A stretch of 64,000 nucleotides of DNA from Phoronis australis (GCA_002633005.1 NMRA01000607.1:1-64000), one strand, 5' to 3'; shown: positions 41,514 to 54,373, counted from the stretch's first letter. The notes: a model not told the origin generated them from the letters alone. Program-made: numbers and translations.

Positions 41514-44500
41514 CTGGGTAGAGAGCCATCTGTAACAGATTGAGTAGATGAAATAGGGATATTAGGTTAAATTGTACAACAGCATGACAATGATAAAAGA
41601 TGAAACTGAAAAAATGCCAAAAACAAGAAAATTGGATTCAAGGTTTAAAAAGATAAAAAGACTAAACTTAAGGAAAAAAACATGAAGCATGACCAGTCGG
41701 GTTGAAGCTAATCAATATCTATCAAATTCTCATCGATTACTTAAAAATGTTTTGCACAGTCACATATCAAATGGAATTTTTCACTATTTGTAATCAATGT
41801 TACACAACGACTAAGCAGCTTTTAATCTGCACATGCCGTCCTACTTGTTGTAAGGGTACATGATATGGTTCTACTTGACTTTCAATGATAACAGCCACTT
41901 GTAGTAAGGGTACCTCACAGAGAAGCTGTTCAAGGTCAAACCCTGGCTGAAATATAAAAATTATCGATCACCCAACTCAGCAGGTCAGCCAGAAAAGAAT
42001 CTGTCCCGTGGGACAGTAAGCTCTTCTTGCCCTTCTTTACCCATTCACAGTTTGGAGACGGTCCCTCAGGATTTAGGAATTCCACAAAACTTACTTGCAC
42101 AGGGGTCCTTCACTTCTTTTTCATCGGACATCGTATTCACTCTAACTTCTCTATTCGGCAACTCAAGTAGTGCAGCCACTGAAAACGAACATATTTGTCA
42201 TCTTAATTGGAATGCTAATGTAATGAGCAACATTGGCACACAGTCCCACAGCCAGTCTCAGTGTTCATTACGTCATTGAGAAAGCTCGCGGATATGTATA
42301 AAATGGGTAAATAACTCCCACGTTCAAAGTTGAATATTCAAAAAAAGCAGACATGGTAAAACTGATGTCATAGCACAGACTCTACAATTGTCTCCTGAGC
42401 ATGTGAACATTAAACTAATGGTTCTAGGCTAAAGGACAACCGAATCACGACAGAATGAAGCGAGACTGCTACAGTGTATATCTGACAAGCACCCAGGATA
42501 ATCCAGAACATTTACAAATTTACCAAATGTTTGGTCTCTGCTCCTTCATTCTTTCTTTATGAATGACAACTCTGTGTTGTTATTCCTTATAAGAACAACA
42601 ATACTAGTGTTTAAAGTGGTGTATGTAAACCTTAACATGAAGTCTGTACATGTGTATAGCATAGTTGTAATGAACAGCAAAATATACCCCACTCTTCCGC
42701 AGTCTCCACACAAAGTAAACATGCCATGCTTCTCATGCCAGTCAACACTTGGATTCTTCTAATTTCCCGTAGACTCACTGGCGTGTATGATACAGTTTAT
42801 TTGTTGGTCACCTCGGAAACTCAAAATCAAGCATCACTTATGCTTACTTTCCAGTAAATACATTATATCAACTTTTCATTATTTGAATTTTAGCTATCAT
42901 AGTTGACTCGCAATATTCATACTAAGGCTAACTAAGCCATGTTGGACTGCAACAACGAGTGGAGTTTACCTAGCTGCCTAAAAATGTAGATCTATGTCAC
43001 ATGTGACATTTAGTGTTTGGGCAAGGAACCAGCCAGTCCATTTCCTATCGTAAATCTGAAAATTTTCAGTGCTAGGTGTCAGCCTCTATGTTGAATATAA
43101 AAAGGGGACCACTATTGTTGTGAAACCTGACTTGCAGGTGTGATGCAGTCGTGTAAAGCCTCTCCAAATCGCTTGCCAAGCAGCAATTGCCTCGTGGTCG
43201 AACCATTTGGATGCTTGATTCTCACACAGGAAACTCCACTTCAAGTCGTGATTTGGGGGGGAGGGTTCAAATATTAAGAACAAAAAGTAACTTAAACTTA
43301 GAAGTTTAATATTTCAAAAATGGGTGAAAATGTACACAAATTCTAAAATTGTGATTGTAGGTACAATACAACAACTTAAAATGGGATGGCAATATGTGAA
43401 GTCAAACTCTAGAGCCATAGGCACAGTGTGTCCTTGGATCTAACATCAGATAGATATTAAAATTGTAGTGCTGTACATTGAACCCATACCTTGGTTTGTG
43501 ATTCGTGTTTTGATCCATGCAATTGTGCTGTGTTAATGCTCTGTGCTCAGTGATCTGCAACTGCAGCTTTGTGCTCCATGAATTTCTGTATCCTTTGTGA
43601 CACAATTGTCCCTGGACATAACTGTTAAATATACGTGCTTTCTGCATGCAGCTGTGATTACCATTCGCTACAGGACCATTACTAGGGCATTTGATTGAAT
43701 ACTTAGGTGTACTTCTACCCACTCTGCCATACTACAGTATGTCTGAAGATGGCGCTGCGTCAAATAACCGCAGGGATTTCCAAGACAAGACAAGACATAG
43801 CAGCCAGAAAATGAGTGCTACTCCACTTTCCTCTAAAAGTTTCAATTTGCTATTGCCATTACAAAGATGGCAGGGGTGTATCTGCTGATATCACAAAGTA
43901 AAATCCTGATAAGATTTTTTGAAAATCTAGGCATGGTCGTTTTCGAAAATCTTGGACAGATCCAGATGTTAAGAAGATCTTGGCAAGTGTTAAAAAATAA
44001 TGTCATTATTTTCGAAAACATTGGCAAGATTTTAGTTTTGACGAATTTGTGGCATTGAATTGAAAATAGTATTTTACCCGCCAGGATTCCAGGAATAAAA
44101 TGCTGCAGAATGTGTAAAATGAAACTGGAGTAGGCAGGGCGTTCGCCGCTTTGTTCAACTTTGACAACGAACATGTGATCACATTCACAGCATACCTCAT
44201 CTGATTACCACAAGTTACACCACCTCCCTCCAAGCTCCGCGAATGTTCGGCTCATCATAATTCATCACCAGGCAAACAAAAAAGACGCCCAACCCTAGTT
44301 GCCGTGATCAATTCGAAAGAAAATTCATCCGGTTACAAAAAAAATCCCACTTGGTGTCGCAAAACGCAATCGACGAAAGCTCCATCTCAAGGTGACAAAA
44401 AGGATTGAGCACTCCATTTGGACACAGACATCTTACATTGTGCGATGTCTATGCTTCTCATTTTGGACCACGAACTGCCACGTACACCAGAACCATGTGA

Positions 44501-45861
44501 TGGAAGGCGGAGCCTTGCCAGTTATGGACGCTCTAACCATTTTCACTGTGAATGATACATGTTCTACGAATATATTGTTACTAAACGGTTAGATAAGGTA
44601 ACTAAAACACACTCAGCAATAGCCTACGATCGGCACAAGGTTTTTCCTCAGTGCCGTTTCTTTGAAGGTTTGTCACTGAAACCCGGCTGCTATGAAAAAA
44701 TTGGGATATCAAAATATTTTAAATTCACGAATTTCGTGTTCGAAAGTGAATCACAAGCAAAGATTTTATCTCTGTCACAAGTTCCTCACAAAAAAGGCGG
44801 GGCGATAGTCTCACTACGAAATTCCTCGACATAAACATAGCATCCACATCGGTCTGCAATGTGTTTACGAACTTCCCATTGCCCCTCTAATTTGTTTTGC
44901 TACGCCGAATGCGGGGGGTGAAAATTATGTGTACAATGAAGAGAGTCAACTCTTTCTTCCTTAATTTGTTTTGCCTCCACAAACACAACTAATTCACTGA
45001 TTCAATTGCACCTGATGTAGGACCCACAATGCCTCACGTAATGCACAGTTGGTTTAATTGGCTCCCGAAATGACCCGATGACCCCATTGGTCGTAAACAA
45101 CGTGCCCATGAAATGCACATCGAATTCATAATTTGTTTTGCCTGTATAAATTGATCCATTTATAGCTGCAATTATATCTAATTCTGAAGCCGGGAATCTT
45201 TTGTCCGTAAATAGAATTGACGCTGATTAGTTGTTACGAGGTATCGAAATGGTTCACGAAATGTCCTCGTGATCTCAGGAGACATAAGGTCTTTCCGAAA
45301 TGCCCTGGGAGAAAACCAGCATCCCTGCCTTTAGGAAAAGACATTGGGCGCGTGAGTGAGTCAAGCCTGCGATCTTAGTAAGAGTATGATTTTCGGTGGT
45401 ATTAGTTGTTTTTTATGGCAGTGAATTTCAATTTCCACAAACGCAAACAAAATACCTCTATGGAGTATATCCAAGTTAAATAAGGTCGATTACTTCAATT
45501 GATGAAAAAATTCCATAGCACACAACAGCTGATCCTAATTTTTCATTTCATTATCTTATTACGAGACCAGGGGCGGGCCGTTTCAAGAAACTGACAAAAA
45601 AATTAAATTTAAGGCTAAGATTTGTCTCAACTTTCAAACTTTGAAACTTCCATATTCGGCAAGTTAGTAAAACTTAAGACGAAACTTAATCAAAAGCTCA
45701 AGTCAAACTGATCACTTTCGTCAGGAATTGAGACAAATTGAAGTGTTCTTTAAAAATGACTTAAGATTTTCTTAGGTAAGCCAGTTTTCTTGGAACGAAC
45801 CACGGACACGGCAAACACGGTAGAATGAATTACCATATACAGAATACGTATATTCATACCA
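41514..45861. other. Long stretch without recognised gene; likely PAQR 5' region
   Basis: No exon is supported. One or more 5' exons of the minus-strand PAQR gene should lie here. Short open frames, such as the related-looking pairs on opposite strands near 43850-44230, have no domain. No strong repeats were noticed. Confidence 0.35.
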
Positions 45862-46021
45862 TGCGCGCACGCAGTGAATGTGGACGTTTTATTAAAAAAC
45901 GGAGTACGTTCAGAGATATGAATTCGCCGAATTCCTGCCTTTTTAGTAGACTTTCGTCTCGTTTTTCGGACTTTTTGTTTCGCTGAGGCGGACCTTTTTG
46001 CCCCACCCTCGGGTGAGTGCA
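45862..46021. repeat. ~250-bp dispersed repeat with TGCGCGCA ends, copy 4 (internally deleted)
   Basis: It starts TGCGCGCACGCAG and contains CGGAGTACGTTCAGAG, TTTCGTCTCGTTTTTCGGAC and TGAGGCGGACC. It ends at GGGTGAGTGCA. It is about 160 bp, shorter than copies 1-3. Confidence 0.6.
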
Positions 46022-46811
46022 TGCATACTACGCGCCTATATCCGTAATAATGCAAATTTTCTCAAAAAGCAGTGGTACCATGATGTAATCATACGCATGA
46101 GCGTCGCGAAAGTTACGCTCGAACCGCCTATGAACCTACGAACCCATGGATCGTGCATACGAACCCAAAATCACGCACAGGAACGAAAAGCATGCACACG
46201 AAACGCATGAATAATACATACGTACTCAAAATCGTACACACGAGCATCGAATCAGCACACGCACAAAGACTTTATCGTTTGGTGGTTTGGGGGCATGCTC
46301 GTTATCAAGACTCTCTGGTACCCCTGAAAAATACCAACTTGAAGACATTTACTAGTGCAGTTTAGGTAATATAGGCATTACCAGGGAACATACCGTTTCA
46401 CTCGCACAATGGCCAGTGTCGAATATTTTTATTTAAATTCACAGCCACTTCTTGTTTTCTGGACTGAGCCAGGAATGCTCACAGGTATCGTATTTGGTTG
46501 AATAAATCGGAAATTGCCCGTGTTTGACCACTCCAATGTAGCGTTCAATTTTCCACTAATTTATACATGAGAAACTTTATGTGGAAATTGTATTTATAAA
46601 GACCTCTCGTCTATAAACCGCATCCAGTCACTATTGTTTTATTTAAGCTACTTACGTCATAAATTTGGTAAAAATTGTTCCATTGAGAAAATGAGAGTGA
46701 TTTTTGGGCTCGAAAGAACTGCTACTTTGCCATACATGTTGCTTTAGACCACGCCCTGCAAGTTGACAATTGTCGCAGCGTGTCATTTCATTCGCGTAGC
46801 ACGATCTCGAT
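46022..46811. other. Non-coding stretch with ACGAACC/CACG-rich segment
   Basis: Between 46095 and 46270 short variants of CATACGAACCCAAAATCACGCACA recur irregularly, like a decayed tandem array. No gene is supported. Confidence 0.35.
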
Positions 46812-47637
46812 AATGATAAAACTGACGATTCTTTGCAAAACCAAAATCCCTTCGTTTCGGCAAGGAACAAGTTGAGACCACTTTTATACCTTATAGTTTC
46901 TTCGACGTATAACGCGGCCCTATTGCTTCTTCTAAAAGTGTCGTGTAGTTTTGAACAGACGGGAGTGTGTACAGAAATATTTCTCGTTTCCTGTTGATGT
47001 AATACTGATTTAGCTTAATGTAACAATTACTCCAAGCTGAAGGGTTATTTTAATTGAACGTTCATGGTTTCACTGTGTGATTATTGTTGGAATAGACTTA
47101 TCAGCTCTAACCACGGTTATACAAGTAAAACAGCGAGATCTGTTGTTTGTTTATTGAACTTATTGCTCATCGATATCCACCAAACATTTTGTGCTATGGT
47201 CAACCACGGCGACTTTTACCTATTTAACATGTTTAAAATTTTTCACCATTTATCGAACGACATGGTTTAGCTCCGTTAGTAAAGGGTTTAACTGCGACCG
47301 CAAAGACTCAAGGTTCAAGTGCGCGCTCAGAAAATCTCTTTTCTTGTTTTTGACGATGTCCTATTAAAATCCAAGTTGCTCCTGGTATCATTTATAAGTT
47401 TTTTTTTAACATTTTTTTTGCGTCTTAGTTTAGATAAACATGGATAGACAGCTTTTAAAAACGGGTATGTAGGATTAAATGCATGAACACGGTTGGGCCG
47501 AAATTTGTAAAATTGAACAAATTTCACTGGCGACACTGATTTTTGTACTCTAGAAACCAATTTACAAGAATCTAAACAAAGGACGCTTCCAATCTATACC
47601 CGTAACGTAAAAATGACAATTAACAGTGGCGGATTTA
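46812..47637. repeat. 826-bp direct duplication, first copy
   Basis: It begins AATGATAAAACTGACGATTC and ends CAGTGGCGGATTTA at an N (47638). The same sequence, with scattered substitutions and small indels, follows at 47639. Copy 1 breaks exactly where copy 2 enters a poly-G run. This looks like two alleles placed in tandem by the assembler, but a true duplication cannot be excluded. Confidence 0.85.
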
Positions 47638-47638
47638 N

Positions 47639-48467
47639 AATGATAAAACTGACGATTCTTTGCAAAACCAAAATCCCTTCGTTTCGGCAAGGAACAAGTT
47701 GAGACCACTTTTATACCTTATAGTTTCTTCGACGTATAACGCGGCCCTATTGCTTCTTCTAAAAGTGTCGTGTAGTTTTGAACAGACGGGTGTGTATTCA
47801 GAAATATTTCTCGTTTCCTGTTGATGTAATACTGGTTTAGTTTAATGTAACAATTGCGCCAAGCTGAAGGGTTATTTTAATTGAACGTTCATGGTTTCAC
47901 TGTGTGATTATTGTTGGAATAGACTTATCAACTCTAACCAGGGTTATACAAGTAAAACAGCGAGATCTGTTGTTTGTTTATTGAACTTATTGCTCATCGA
48001 TATCCACCAAACATTTTGTGCTATGGTCAAGGCCGGCGACTTTTACCTGTTTAACATGTTTAAAAATTTTCACCATTTATCGAACAACATAGTTTAGCTC
48101 CGTTGTAAAGGGTTTAACTGCGACCGTAAGGGCTCAAGGTTCAAGTACGCGTTCAGAAAATCACTTTTCTTGGTTTTGACGATGTCCTATTAAAATCCAA
48201 GTGTCTCCTGGTATCATTTATAATTTTTTTTTTACATTTTTTGCGTCTCAGTTTAGATAAACATGGATAGACAGCTTTTAAAAACGAGTATGTAGGATTA
48301 AATGCATGAACACGGTTGGGCCGAAATTTGTAAAATTGAACACATTTAACTGGCGACACTCAGGCTGATTTTTGTACTCTAGAAAACAATTTACAAGAAT
48401 CTAAACAAAGGACGCTTCCAATCTATACCCGTAACGTAAAAATGACAATTAACAGTGGCGGATTTAG
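47639..48467. repeat. 826-bp direct duplication, second copy
   Basis: It matches 46812-47637 at allele-like identity, for example ACGGGTGTGTATTCAG versus ACGGGAGTGTGTACAG. It includes a 5-bp insertion (TCAGG) near 48360. It continues into the hAT-like element and the 25-N gap. Confidence 0.85.
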
Positions 48468-48740
48468 GGGGGGGGGGGGNNNNNNNNNNNNNNNNNNNNN
48501 NNNNCAAGGGGGTCATGGCCCCCCTAAAATCCTAAAATTCTATCAGATACCATTTGGGAGTTTGCGTGTGAACTCAGTGCTGACTAGCACATGCTCGCAA
48601 CCAGGAGATGAATAAACGATGAAGAAACCCGTTCACCGTTTTTATCCCCACGTGTGGGGCTGGACGCGCGCATCTGTCAAAATTCTGGTTATTCCTGTGC
48701 CCTGGCCCCCTCCTAACTCAAAATCCCGGATCCGCCCCTG
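48453..48740. mobile_element. hAT-like element with CAGTGGCGGAT-type ends, copy 2 (contains gap)
   Basis: The left end CAGTGGCGGATTTAGGGGGG runs into N (48480-48504). The interior contains GTCATGGCCCCCCTAAAATCC and the right end is CCCGGATCCGCCCCTG. ATTAA flanks both sides (48448-48452 and 48741-48745), a 5-bp apparent target duplication like that of copy 1. Confidence 0.65.
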
Positions 48741-49292
48741 ATTAACGTGTTACAATGTAAACTTTGTAATACTGGCGTTGTAAATATACCTCAACTAAAG
48801 TTTCACAGGCGAGTTTCCTCAACAAAGCGAATGGTTTCCCGTAACGATCACAAAGCAGGTGAGAAGACAAGCCTTCTTGGGGTCAGCGGGGGTTGGTTGA
48901 ATGTATTGTCCGGATACACCTGTCAGTCAAACATCTTTTTGGGCGTAACCTCATTGTAACTGGATTCCATCAGCACCCGTTCACCAATCCAAGTGTCCGC
49001 TGTAGGCTATGCAATTTGCATGCATCTCAGTTGTTGCTGATAGGTGCAAACTGAGTAGCTTCGTGAAACAACGGTAGCAATTGTCAGTACAAATACTGAG
49101 ATAAACGTTGCCACGTCGCTGAAGACCAACGTGTGCAAGATCACAGAGGGCCATCCTGGAAGTAAGAGTCATCAAGTCTCAAAACACCACCTCTTAAAAC
49201 TGCCAGACAAGTTAGTCAAGGTACTTTCTATGAATAATCTTGTTTTTTGTTCAATGTTATGCTTCCATTTTGTGAAAAACATTGATTGGTCA

Positions 49293-49510
49293 CGCGCGCA
49301 CTCAGCCCAAAAATGGGGGCTCGAAGTTTTTGGGAATGTGAGTCTTTTACTAAGATTCTCGGAGTACGTTCAGAGCTATGAATTGTGCATTCGCCCAATT
49401 TTGGTGGTTCCTGCCTTTTTAGTTGGCTTTTGTCTCGTTTTCTACTTTTTTCGGCGTTTTTGTCTCTCCGATGCGGACCTTTTGCCAACATAGGCAAATG
49501 GGGGGGGGGG
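49293..49510. repeat. ~250-bp dispersed repeat with TGCGCGCA ends, copy 5 (right end lost)
   Basis: It starts ACGCGCGCACTCAGCC. It contains CGGAGTACGTTCAGAGCTATG, GTGCATTCGCCCAATTTTGG and TTTTGTCTCGTTTTC, and ends in a poly-G run instead of the usual terminus. Confidence 0.6.
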
Positions 49511-49821
49511 ATGATGGTGGAAGACATGCATTTTTGTCAATTTTTGAAGACCCAGCCACCCTTCGCGTATCGCGTATTCCAATTAATAATGAGTTGCCTG
49601 TTAATTTATATTCTGCCATACGCAGTTGTACGCACGCAACGCAGCTCATATTGTAAATCAATCGTGCTCACTCGTACAATATAGTTAGCACTGACTCATC
49701 ATGGGCGGCGCACCACAGGGGAATGGGGGGCTATAGCCTACCACTTTTTTCAGTGCTACGACGCACATAGTCTATAGGTGGTGCTCCACGGGGGGGGNCT
49801 CGACCATCGTCGTCACACGTG

Positions 49822-50586
49822 CACAGGCAAAAGGAATATTTGACGGCTTCGCTTCTTGCTCTTCCGTCAGCAGGCCATCGGCGACAGTCAGTTCCCCTCA
49901 TTACCCGTTCCGACCAGTCGCCACGTCTTGCACGTCACAGCATTGGAGCCAGACCAGAAGTCCTTGATGTAAAAAAAGAACTTCTTGACAAGCAGGCAGA
50001 AGAACGAACAAAAAATTTTCAAAACTGGCTGCAGAAGAAAATGCAGCAACGGAAGCATGAAAAGAAGATGCAGGAGTTACGGCGGGTGGAGGAGACTGAA
50101 AGGAAAAAGAGCGCCCATGTACAGGGGACAAAATCTTTCAGCGAATGGTGCGCCGAAGTGAAAGAAAGATCATCAATTCGGCAGCGAAATTCTATATGTG
50201 AACAAATTGAAAAACAACTGAAAAACGAGTTTTCAGAAATACTGCGGCACAAAACTATTTGCCACTGCAATCAACTGCCCAGCAGCGTGATTAATCTTCT
50301 AGAACAAAAATCCTTCGACGAGCATGAAATGAAGCAAAAACTAAAGGAACTGAGAACAGAAAAAGCCAAAATGTCTCAAGCAGTTTATCACCAATGGTTG
50401 ATTACCAAAGAAAAAGAGGCACTGCGACGGGAAGAAGAGCTCCTGGAAATTGCGATGAAACCACCTGCCAAGCCTAAGACGCAGCTGTCAATCAACCAAC
50501 GGCGACAGTCGCTTGTCCAGATTCCGGCAAAGACGAGACGCGCTAGCTTATTTCCTGTTCCAACTAGAAAAAAGCCAACGATTTAA
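49822..50586 (+). CDS. Coiled-coil protein, terminal exon (CCDC34/CCDC181/MAP9-like)
   Basis: A 255-codon open frame ends in TAA (50584-50586). It has no ATG at its start: the first in-frame candidate is GTG at 49819, so an acceptor (GTGCACAG) near 49821 and upstream exons are likely. An assembly gap (N at 49798) sits directly upstream. Residues about 55-215 are highly charged Lys/Glu/Arg/Gln helix with three tryptophan motifs: FQNWLQKKMQQ, FSEWCAEVKE and YHQWLITKEKE. Such WL-x-KK repeats occur in microtubule- or cilium-linked coiled-coil proteins; the assignment is by pattern only. The C-terminal ~35 residues are basic and Ser/Pro-rich (RRQSL, RRASLFPVP). Confidence 0.65.
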   Translation, partial: HRQKEYLTASLLALPSAGHRRQSVPLITRSDQSPRLARHSIGARPEVLDVKKELLDKQAEERTKNFQNWLQKKMQQRKHEKKMQELRRVEETERKKSAHVQGTKSFSEWCAEVKERSSIRQRNSICEQIEKQLKNEFSEILRHKTICHCNQLPSSVINLLEQKSFDEHEMKQKLKELRTEKAKMSQAVYHQWLITKEKEALRREEELLEIAMKPPAKPKTQLSINQRRQSLVQIPAKTRRASLFPVPTRKKPTI

Positions 50587-51120
50587 AGATCCTTTATCAT
50601 AATTTACTTCGAATTCGTTTAAAACGTCCTTGACCTTGTTTCGGTTTCATGACTGTTCCTGAAGCGGTCATAAACCCGTCTTACGTCACAAAACGCAACT
50701 TTTAATTTAGACTACTTTCTGTTACGAAATCGTCCTCTCAAATTGTTCTTTACATTTGTCAAATTAGAAATGAATTCACCCGGGCTTTGAAAGAATTGTC
50801 AGTTTGTATTGCTTAAGATGTGGCTTATCTTGGTAAGAAATATTTTGTACCGAACATCGCCTTAATTCCAGAAATCACTTCTAGTCTCAGTAAGCGGTAC
50901 AAGTTGAAGACAATTTTACAACAGCAAGTGATCTAAATCAAAAGTTAACCCAGTCTTGGACGGAACGCTCGTTTGTCATGCGCTCGGATGTATGATAATC
51001 AATTTTGTATATTTTTCTTATTTTGTACTGTCTTAGGCTCGCACGTAATACACATGACGGTGTCCTGGTTTTGTGGCAATGTGTCATGTTTTACTTAATA
51101 TCGTACCAATAAATTGTGAG
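50587..51120 (+). other. 3' UTR of the coiled-coil gene
   Basis: AT-rich sequence after the TAA, ending near AATAAA at 51108-51113, which gives a 3' UTR of about 530 nt. Confidence 0.5.
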
Positions 51121-53062
51121 ACGAATACTAGAAAATTAATACTTTTTTATTTTATTGCAAAAATTACACCTTTCCTTGCAAATCTGTAACCTCCTGCTCA
51201 CCTAGTGATTCGAATGATTTTATTCCACGTTAAAACGTAAACATAGTTCAGGCGGCCTGATGTCATTTGCGGTGCATGCGCAGGCCTCGTGACTGGGCAA
51301 ACTGCATAAAACATCTGAGCTAAAAACAAGAGAGCCTCGTTATGGATCAACAGAATCTTTATAAACGAAGTTTTCAAGTCTGCCTATAGCCTTTAAGAAA
51401 AAAGAAAGACATTTGTTGCCATGTACGTTACTATGTAACAATGCCATCCAGCCAAGCCTATAAAAAGCTGAGCAAGACTCTAACGTGCTTATTGATTTCA
51501 ACGTACCCGACAGTTGGGACACACTGGGCTCCCTATATAGTCTATAACAGCGACATTTTCTCCACAGCCACTAATATTCAACCTTGAGAAGAACTTAACG
51601 TGAGATTGTTGGCGACCACGAGCGCTGAAATGCAGTAGCTTGGTGACGCCACTATCGTGATACTTAATTGCGATGGACATGGAGGGGAGGGGATCTTAAC
51701 GCAAAACTGAAATGAATTTGGACATGGAGAGTGCATTTCTGCAATGAACAGGGGGTTTGTGGTGGAGCATTGCCGCGTGGCTACCTCAGTGACGTCGTAG
51801 TTTCTGCACTTAGTTTCAGTTCCAAGTTTGTTATCCCGGATAGTTCCGGGTATAACCCATGGGCGGCGCATTACTGAAATAAATGGGAGAGTGGGCTATA
51901 GCCCCCCTCCCCATCCCCCAGCGTCCTATGGGCTCGCCGCCATGTAACCAGGGGAGTTTTAAGAATCATTGGCCCTGGACACAGCAATCCATTGAGGGTC
52001 CTAGACCACAGGTGTCCATAGCAATAAAATTGTGTACCAAAACAGCACACTTCAACCGTGCACGTGTATTAATTTGCAGGTGTAGCTCTACTCCACCAGG
52101 TGGCAGTGTGATAACCAACTATGTTTTGACACCATTACGCTTGCTTTTGATTCAATGCACAAGCCAAACTTAAAAGCCAACGTGTGAAAGTTTATACACA
52201 GGGGCTTTTAGTTTTTTAGATTTATCGGACTGTGATATTAAAAACATCAAAATAGAAATACCCCTACACCATGACGACGACATCCCGTTGCTCCCAACTT
52301 GTTCGATTCTAGAGCCCAACAACAAGTTGGGAAGTTTACCCCCGTAGCCAATGTCTTACACGACTGATTAACTCCATTCTGGCATTTATGGTTGGAGGGC
52401 CTGCGGTCTTTAGTTCGATAATTGCTCTAATCTCCGATCAGATCGTATCTAGCCTGACTGGGCTGGGCTGATAAAAACGAAAGTTAAGTTATAACACATT
52501 TGAGCTTAAACCAATAGCATTTCTGAATTCCTCGTCAAATGCTGATCATGTTCCGTTTTTGAATCACCAAAATCTCTCAACTACAACAGAATTTAAGACA
52601 ATCTATTCTGTCCAAACGGATCACCAACGCACTGCGTTTGACTGTGTTCTGAATACGCGTTCGGTAATAGCGTGCAACCACCATACGTTTCCTTTGAAGT
52701 CTGGTAGATAATTGGCCTGCTTGTTATCATACGGAACAAAGGACTGAGCTGGGCAGTTAACAAAAGAGCCAGATGTTATAGCACGTTCAGCACCCCTCAC
52801 GTCTGGAAAAGTTACTGAACGACAGAACGCTGTAATGCCGCCAAGAAGAATCACGTTTTAAAAATGGTTGCACGAAACACGAGACCCAATTAATGGGTAC
52901 TCAACAATTGTCCCTAAGTCATCAGCGCATTTGTAGAATTTGTTTACCCGCTAATGTTACCGGTATAGTTTTCCATTCTCTTTTAATTGTGATAAAACTT
53001 CTAATAATGCAAGGGTGAAAGTGAGGGCCTAAATCTTTAACTGACTTGGGGACATTGGCTAC
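51121..53062. other. Intergenic stretch
   Basis: No gene is supported. At 51858-51935 the sequence ATGGGCGGCGCATTACTG...GGGCTATAGCC resembles 49704-49745 (GGGCGGCGCACCACAGG...GGGCTATAGCC), so a further small repeat family is probable. Confidence 0.4.
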
Positions 53063-53272
53063 TAAAGAGGCATGGAACACGAAAGCTCGACAAAAGTATT
53101 CTTTAAACAATTCCTGACGAAAGCACTATTTCCCAACGACTAGTACAGAGTAATTCACTTTTTCCTGTGATGAAATTTCAAGAAAAAAATCTCAAAATTC
53201 ATGAGTATTTGAAATTCGCGCAATGAAAAACTCTGTGGTTACCACAGAGTCTCTAATCTCTCTCCCACTTAT
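53063..53272. repeat. ~210-bp dispersed repeat, copy 2
   Basis: It begins TAAAGAGGCATGGAACACGA and follows the same motif order as 8195-8402, ending CTCTCCCACTTA. Neither copy encodes a protein. Confidence 0.6.
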
Positions 53273-54373
53273 GATAAATGCACACATGCGCCCAAAGTCA
53301 GTTGCTTGAGGTCGTTTGAGGTTAAAGGTCACATTTTCCATGTAAGGGAATTGTGCTATGTCTATATCTTTAATAAGGAGAGGTGATTTGCCTCGTGAGA
53401 AAAATCGACGAAGTGGCGAGCAGTAGACAAATATTTTTTGTCGAAATTTGAATTGATATCGACAGAAATTAAAAATATTTACGAAAAAATACCCCTAAAA
53501 ATACCTGGTGAGCAGGTTGAATTCTGTTTCAGTGACAGAAAACCACTTTCATTATTGCAACTTAGTCTGTCAGTTTTCGCATTCCATCTGACTCTTCAAT
53601 TTTAATTAAAATTCCATCACTGTGTAGAATTCACTCTGGCTTTGCATCAAAGGTAGATCTTGACTTACCAATGAAGATAAAACATATAGCAGAAGAAAAG
53701 GCAACCAGTGTTTGTATAAAATTCACAAATCAGCGTTACGGAATGTTCGGGAACGTACGGTATCCGACACCGACTCAGTCTGATCGTGAAAGGACGCCGC
53801 TCATGACTAGGCCAGTCATTATTTTCCCGGCTTGTCAATTTTCTGTCAATCAGCCATGACCAAAAATTGAATGCTGTCAAATTTGATAAAAATTGGTTGA
53901 CTACGGAGGATTCTTTAAAAATATTTAATGAAATGATGAAGAAAAAAATCCAAAAACGGGGGTCTGAATATAAATGAATTTCCGACTCGCGGCCGGCCGA
54001 GGACATCAATGAGGCCTAAGGCCATGGTTTTACATTGGATATTGTCAATGTGGGAATATCAATGCATTTCAACTGATACAGTCACGAAGCCTAATACTTA
54101 AATGAAAACTGTGGGCGATTTCACCCTTGCATAAAATTATGAAGTTGAACAGATCGCGGACAACCCGGCGGCCAGGCATTTACACAAAGACGGTCTCCGA
54201 GTTTTCACCAGACTCGGTCAATAGCACCATCTGTCGGGAATACGAGGATTGGTGTTCGATTTGCTGTTTTTGATACTTCACTTCCGTGGTGACGCAAGTC
54301 GCTTGCAAACTACCAAGAGTGTCTTTAAAAGTCCAAAATTGTACCTATTTTGCTATTCGAGCAGAGCAAATAC
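53273..54373. other. Intergenic DNA and promoter region of AsnRS paralogue 2
   Basis: No open frame is convincing. The 200 bp before the ATG at 54374 are the presumed promoter and 5' UTR; no TATA box is evident. The string TTGAACAGATC(G/A)CGGAC at 54147 recurs near 16965 upstream of paralogue 1, a possible shared 5' remnant. Confidence 0.4.

Noticed and set aside
47064-48097. A duplicated 68-codon gene pair (47064-47270 and 47891-48097).
   Set aside because: The pair lies in the gap-linked duplicated block; no domain is recognisable and the second copy is probably the other allele.
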